A stretch of DNA of 64,000 nt from Mycolicibacterium arabiense (GTDB lineage Bacteria > Actinomycetota > Actinomycetes > Mycobacteriales > Mycobacteriaceae): the NCBI RefSeq assembly GCF_010731815.2, contig NZ_AP022593.1:310001-374000 (forward strand), written 5' to 3'. Position 1 is the stretch's first letter. Each line of letters starts with the position of its first letter. A program made the position numbers and the translations under genes. Shown one piece after another: positions 61,425 through 64,000 of the stretch. The notes under the pieces were generated by a model. The model saw only the letters and a list, made by a program, of their open reading frames with translations, searched no databases and was not told where the DNA came from.

Positions 61425-61796
61425 ATGACTGCGACCGCGCGGATATTCGAACTGCTCACCCGGAACCTTCAAGAGGTCTTCGGTGAGGGAGATGCGACGC
61501 GGCGGCGCGCCGCCATCGAAGAGTTCTACATTGACGACTGCGTGGTCTACACGCCAGACGGCACGTATGTCGGGCACGACGCCTTGGACGAGTTCGCCGG
61601 CGATCTGCGGGCGACGCATCCGCATTTCGTCTACACCCACAGTGGAGAGCCGCAGGTGCTGGCGAATGCCGGAATCATTGCGTGGGGCTCGGGTCCTCGA
61701 GGCGAACAACCGAAATACACGGGGTTGGACAGTCTCTTGGTCCGCGACGGCAAAATCGTTGCGCTGTATGTCTTCTTGAATCCCACGTTGTCATAG
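61425..61796 (+). CDS. Nuclear transport factor 2/SnoaL-like protein
   Basis: The protein has 123 residues from ATG 61425. VFGEGDATRRRAAIEEFYIDDCVVYTPDGTYVGHDALDEF followed by strands ending LDSLLVRDGKIVALYVFLNP is the cone-shaped NTF2-like fold with an internal pocket. Members are isomerases, dehydratases or binding proteins for small hydrophobic molecules. Function here is not determined. A TetR-like palindrome precedes it. Confidence 0.8.
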   Translation: MTATARIFELLTRNLQEVFGEGDATRRRAAIEEFYIDDCVVYTPDGTYVGHDALDEFAGDLRATHPHFVYTHSGEPQVLANAGIIAWGSGPRGEQPKYTGLDSLLVRDGKIVALYVFLNPTLS

Positions 61797-61846
61797 TGGG
61801 GTGAGCCGGGGAGCAGGCGACGGCGTGGGGGCTGGATCGTCTGCGA

Positions 61847-62194
61847 CTATCCGAGCCTCGGCCCTGCCACGCCCGGCGGGCACGGTCCCGGCAGGAACAG
61901 ACCCCAGCACCATCCCGGCGGAAGGGGCGGCGGAGGGGCGAACCCCATGCCCGGTGGTGGTCCGGGCGGGTTCGGTCCGTCCCACACGTTCTGCGCGACA
62001 TTGCCCTGCCCGTGGTACACGAGCCAGTACTCATGGCAGATTCCCTCATCCCAGCGCACCGGGTTGTACTTCTTGTTTCCGGTTTCCACCGGCGGATCAC
62101 CTGGGCACCAGCTGAAGGGGCCGTCCGGCGGGGTGCCTGCCTCAACCGTACCGACGGACAAACCCAGACCGGCCACGGCCAAACTAGCGGACAT
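61847..62194 (-). CDS. Secreted Pro-rich protein; true start possibly lost by a frameshift
   Basis: The protein has 115 residues from ATG 62194. The mature part has four Cys (FSWCPGDPP, GICHEYW, PGWCWGLF, GPCPPG) and a Pro-rich middle, as in small exported mycobacterial proteins. The hydrophobic core (SASLAVAGLGL) of a signal peptide is present, but its charged start (LNNRRRIVAGAL) lies upstream in the same frame without a start codon. A well-placed ATG with GGGGAG at 62237-62235 is out of register by one base. I infer a short indel near 62231-62236, or a sequence error. Confidence 0.6.
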   Translation of the reverse strand: MSASLAVAGLGLSVGTVEAGTPPDGPFSWCPGDPPVETGNKKYNPVRWDEGICHEYWLVYHGQGNVAQNVWDGPNPPGPPPGMGFAPPPPLPPGWCWGLFLPGPCPPGVAGPRLG

Positions 62195-62286
62195 CAGTGC
62201 CCCGGCGACGATCCGCCTTCGGTTGTTGAGTGGTCATGGTGTGCTCCCCTGTCTCGCGCCGCTCGAGTGGCGTCGTCGAGACGAGT

Positions 62287-63195
62287 TCACCGGGGCGTTG
62301 GCGCTACCGATCCCAAACTCTTGCCGGCTGCCGGCGTCTCTTGGCTGGCCCATGACGCCAACAGGGCCAGCTTGTCGGCGGTCGGCCCTCCCGCAGTAGC
62401 CGTGTACACGTTCATCTGCAGTCCAGGTTCGGTGGGCAGATCCATGGACTCGAAGTTCAAGTCGAGCCGACCCACCACCGGGTGGTTCACGTGCTTGCTC
62501 CCATATCCGTGCACCCGCACGTCGCGCGACGCCCACTGCTGCCGGAACGACGCACTGCCCGCTGATAGTTCACCCACCAGGGCGAGCAGTTCCTCGTCGT
62601 GAGGATTACGGCCCACTTCCATGCGCAACATCGCGGCCGCATTCCGCGCCGCCTGGTCGTAGTCGACGAAGAACGCCTTCGCCTCGCTGGGATGCAAGTA
62701 CACGAATCGCGCTGTGTTCGCGGGCCGTCGCGGGTCGGCCAGCACCGGTGAATACAGCGCGCGACACAGGTGATTCATGGCAAGCACGTCGTGGCGCCCA
62801 TTGCGGATCAGCGCCGGCGCACCGGTGATTGCGTCGAGGACCTCTTGTAGCGCGGGACGCGCTGTCGTGGGAGGTTCGTCGTGCGGTCGACCACCGGGCG
62901 CCCCGGACTGGCGTGCGAGATGCACGAGGTGATCGCGCTCCGCTTCGTTGAGCTGCAAGGCCGTGGCCAAGGCGTCGAGTACGCCCTGCGAGGTGCCGGC
63001 AAGGTTGCCGCGCTCGATCCGTACGTAGTACTCGACCGATACGCCAGCGAGCAGCGCTACCTCCTCGCGACGCAGACCCTCGACGCGACGCCGACCGCCG
63101 TAGGCGGGCAGGCCAGCCGTCTCAGGGGCGATGCGGGCGCGACGCGACCTCAGAAACTCTCGGATCTCGGTGCGCAGGTCAAGCGTGGCGGCCAT
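62287..63195 (-). CDS. XRE-family regulator with MmyB-like ligand-binding domain
   Basis: The protein has 302 residues from ATG 63195; upstream in-frame starts are weakly supported. The helix-turn-helix is EIREFLRSRRARIAPETAGL, then GLRREEVALLAGVSVEYYVRIERG. From about 135 the MmyB-type domain follows (MNHLCRALYSPVLADPRRPANTARFVYLHPSEAKAFF and VNHPVVGRLDLNFESMDL). It is a paralogue of the regulator at 53363. The SDR gene at 63260, on the same strand 64 bp upstream, is a likely target. Confidence 0.9.
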   Translation of the reverse strand: MAATLDLRTEIREFLRSRRARIAPETAGLPAYGGRRRVEGLRREEVALLAGVSVEYYVRIERGNLAGTSQGVLDALATALQLNEAERDHLVHLARQSGAPGGRPHDEPPTTARPALQEVLDAITGAPALIRNGRHDVLAMNHLCRALYSPVLADPRRPANTARFVYLHPSEAKAFFVDYDQAARNAAAMLRMEVGRNPHDEELLALVGELSAGSASFRQQWASRDVRVHGYGSKHVNHPVVGRLDLNFESMDLPTEPGLQMNVYTATAGGPTADKLALLASWASQETPAAGKSLGSVAPTPR

Positions 63196-63259
63196 CCACC
63201 CACCGTAGGCCTGCACCGCCGGCGAAGGGAGGTTCCGCCAATACCCTGAAGTCTCCGGA

Positions 63260-64000
63260 TCACGCGGTCGTGGCGATCCCTCCATCGACGGGGATGATGG
63301 TGCCCGTCAGGTAAGCGCCTGCGCGGCTGGCAAGGAACACGGCGACACCCGCCATGTCGTCGTCGCGGCCGATCCGACGCAGCGGAGCCGAGGCCGCGAT
63401 CGCATCGCCGAACTCGTCGAGAGTCGACGCCATCATCGTCGACGGAAACGGCCCCGGCGCGACGGCGTTCACCGTGATGTGTTGCGGACCAAGCTCTTTT
63501 GCGAGCACTCGGGTGAGCTGGTGCAGCGCCGCCTTGCTGCTGGAATACGAGTAGTTGGGCCGCGCCGGGATGTGTATCGCCGCGATGCTGCCGATGTTGA
63601 TGATCCGCGCGGGGTCGTCGGCGACACCAGCAGTGCGAAGTGCCGGCAGCAGCGCCTGCACCAGCCAGAACGGCGACTTCAGGTTGAGATCGACGACCGT
63701 GTCCCAAGCCGCGTCCGGGAACGTCTCCAACGGCTCGTCCCACATCGCGCCCGCATTGTTGACCAGGATGTCGAGGCTCCCGGAATCCGCGGTGACGAGG
63801 TCGGCGAGACGCTCACACTCGTCGTGGCGGGACAGATCGGCGGGGATGGCCCAGACGTCGCCGTACTCGGACAGCTGTTCTTGCGCCTGAGCGCACGCTT
63901 CGGCGTTGCGCGAGCTGATGGCCACGCGGGCGCCCGCCTGAAGGAGCCCGCGCGCGATCATCATCCCGATGCCCCTGGTGCCACCGGTGACCAGGCCGCG
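63260..64000 (-). CDS. Short-chain dehydrogenase/reductase, N-terminus outside window
   Basis: The frame is open at the right edge (VTGGTRGIG, the nucleotide motif) and ends at TGA 63260, so only the first residues are missing; 246 are visible. LVNNAG, the catalytic Ser in NIGSIAAIH, and Tyr and Lys in YSYSSSKAALH are complete, and LTGTIIPVDGGIATTA ends the protein like classical SDRs. It precedes the MmyB-type regulator on the same strand by 64 bp, the usual pairing of such regulators with SDR genes. Confidence 0.88.
   Translation of the reverse strand, partial: RGLVTGGTRGIGMMIARGLLQAGARVAISSRNAEACAQAQEQLSEYGDVWAIPADLSRHDECERLADLVTADSGSLDILVNNAGAMWDEPLETFPDAAWDTVVDLNLKSPFWLVQALLPALRTAGVADDPARIINIGSIAAIHIPARPNYSYSSSKAALHQLTRVLAKELGPQHITVNAVAPGPFPSTMMASTLDEFGDAIAASAPLRRIGRDDDMAGVAVFLASRAGAYLTGTIIPVDGGIATTA

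Overview
The window is a GC-rich actinobacterial chromosome segment, most likely from a rapidly growing mycobacterium (Mycolicibacterium-like). Supporting signs are an MmpS/MmpL pair, an FprB-type ferredoxin-ferredoxin:NADP reductase fusion, a CYP144 gene divergent from its TetR neighbour, a PGRS-like glycine-rich protein, F420-type and mycofactocin-type oxidoreductase remnants, many TetR regulators and frequent GTG starts with GTGA/ATGA overlaps. I see no rRNA, tRNA, phage, insertion sequence or CRISPR array.

Layout. 1-2.2 kb: an HpcH/HpaI-type aldolase (cut by the left edge) divergent from an IclR regulator, with two matching 15-bp palindromes between them. 2.2-7.3 kb: a catabolic operon of APC permease, PfkB kinase, class III aminotransferase, class II aldolase and a TetR gene. 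7.5-9.3 kb: a divergent TetR/MFS pair around a perfect operator. 9.3-14.3 kb: a LysR gene, an LLM-class oxidoreductase broken by one in-frame TGA, an SDR, an SDR remnant, and a TetR divergent from a CPFC-type flavin disulfide oxidoreductase. 14.5-19.0 kb: a tightly coupled TetR / molybdopterin oxidoreductase / FprB-like operon. 19.1-20.5 kb: a PBP4-type DD-peptidase.

20.5-23.7 kb: an operon of GTP-cyclohydrolase-II-like protein, DUF1688 protein and uracil phosphoribosyltransferase, which matches the URC uracil-catabolism gene set known from yeasts; an MFS gene diverges from it. 25-32 kb: MFS exporter, flavin-reductase-like protein, LuxR regulator, GlsB/YeaQ and STAS proteins, and a SfnB/DszC-like monooxygenase followed by cupin and DUF302 genes. 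32-39.4 kb: mmpL-mmpS with a divergent TetR, an esterase broken by TGA, a secreted peptide, a decayed sugar-phosphate isomerase and a DUF6159 protein.

39.7-47.2 kb is a surface-protein island. A glycine-rich secreted protein, a large ATPase-type LuxR regulator and an Ig/cadherin-like secreted protein all lie on the minus strand. An 11-bp motif (ACTACTGCACT) occurs as closely spaced pairs upstream of both secreted genes. It is followed by 1.8 kb without a convincing gene, which holds an exact 129-bp tandem duplication. 49-53 kb: a PLP-dependent decarboxylase, then TetR/cyp144. 53.3-56.9 kb: an MmyB-type regulator, aldo-keto reductase and epoxide-hydrolase-like gene. 57.1-60.6 kb: four coupled exported or membrane proteins with FixH/YtkA-like features behind a duplicated leader. 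The right end carries small conserved proteins, a second MmyB-type regulator and an SDR cut by the window edge.

Twelve regulator genes in 64 kb, together with four visibly decayed or interrupted genes and one more with a possible 5'-end frameshift, mark this as accessory, catabolic and envelope territory rather than core genome.
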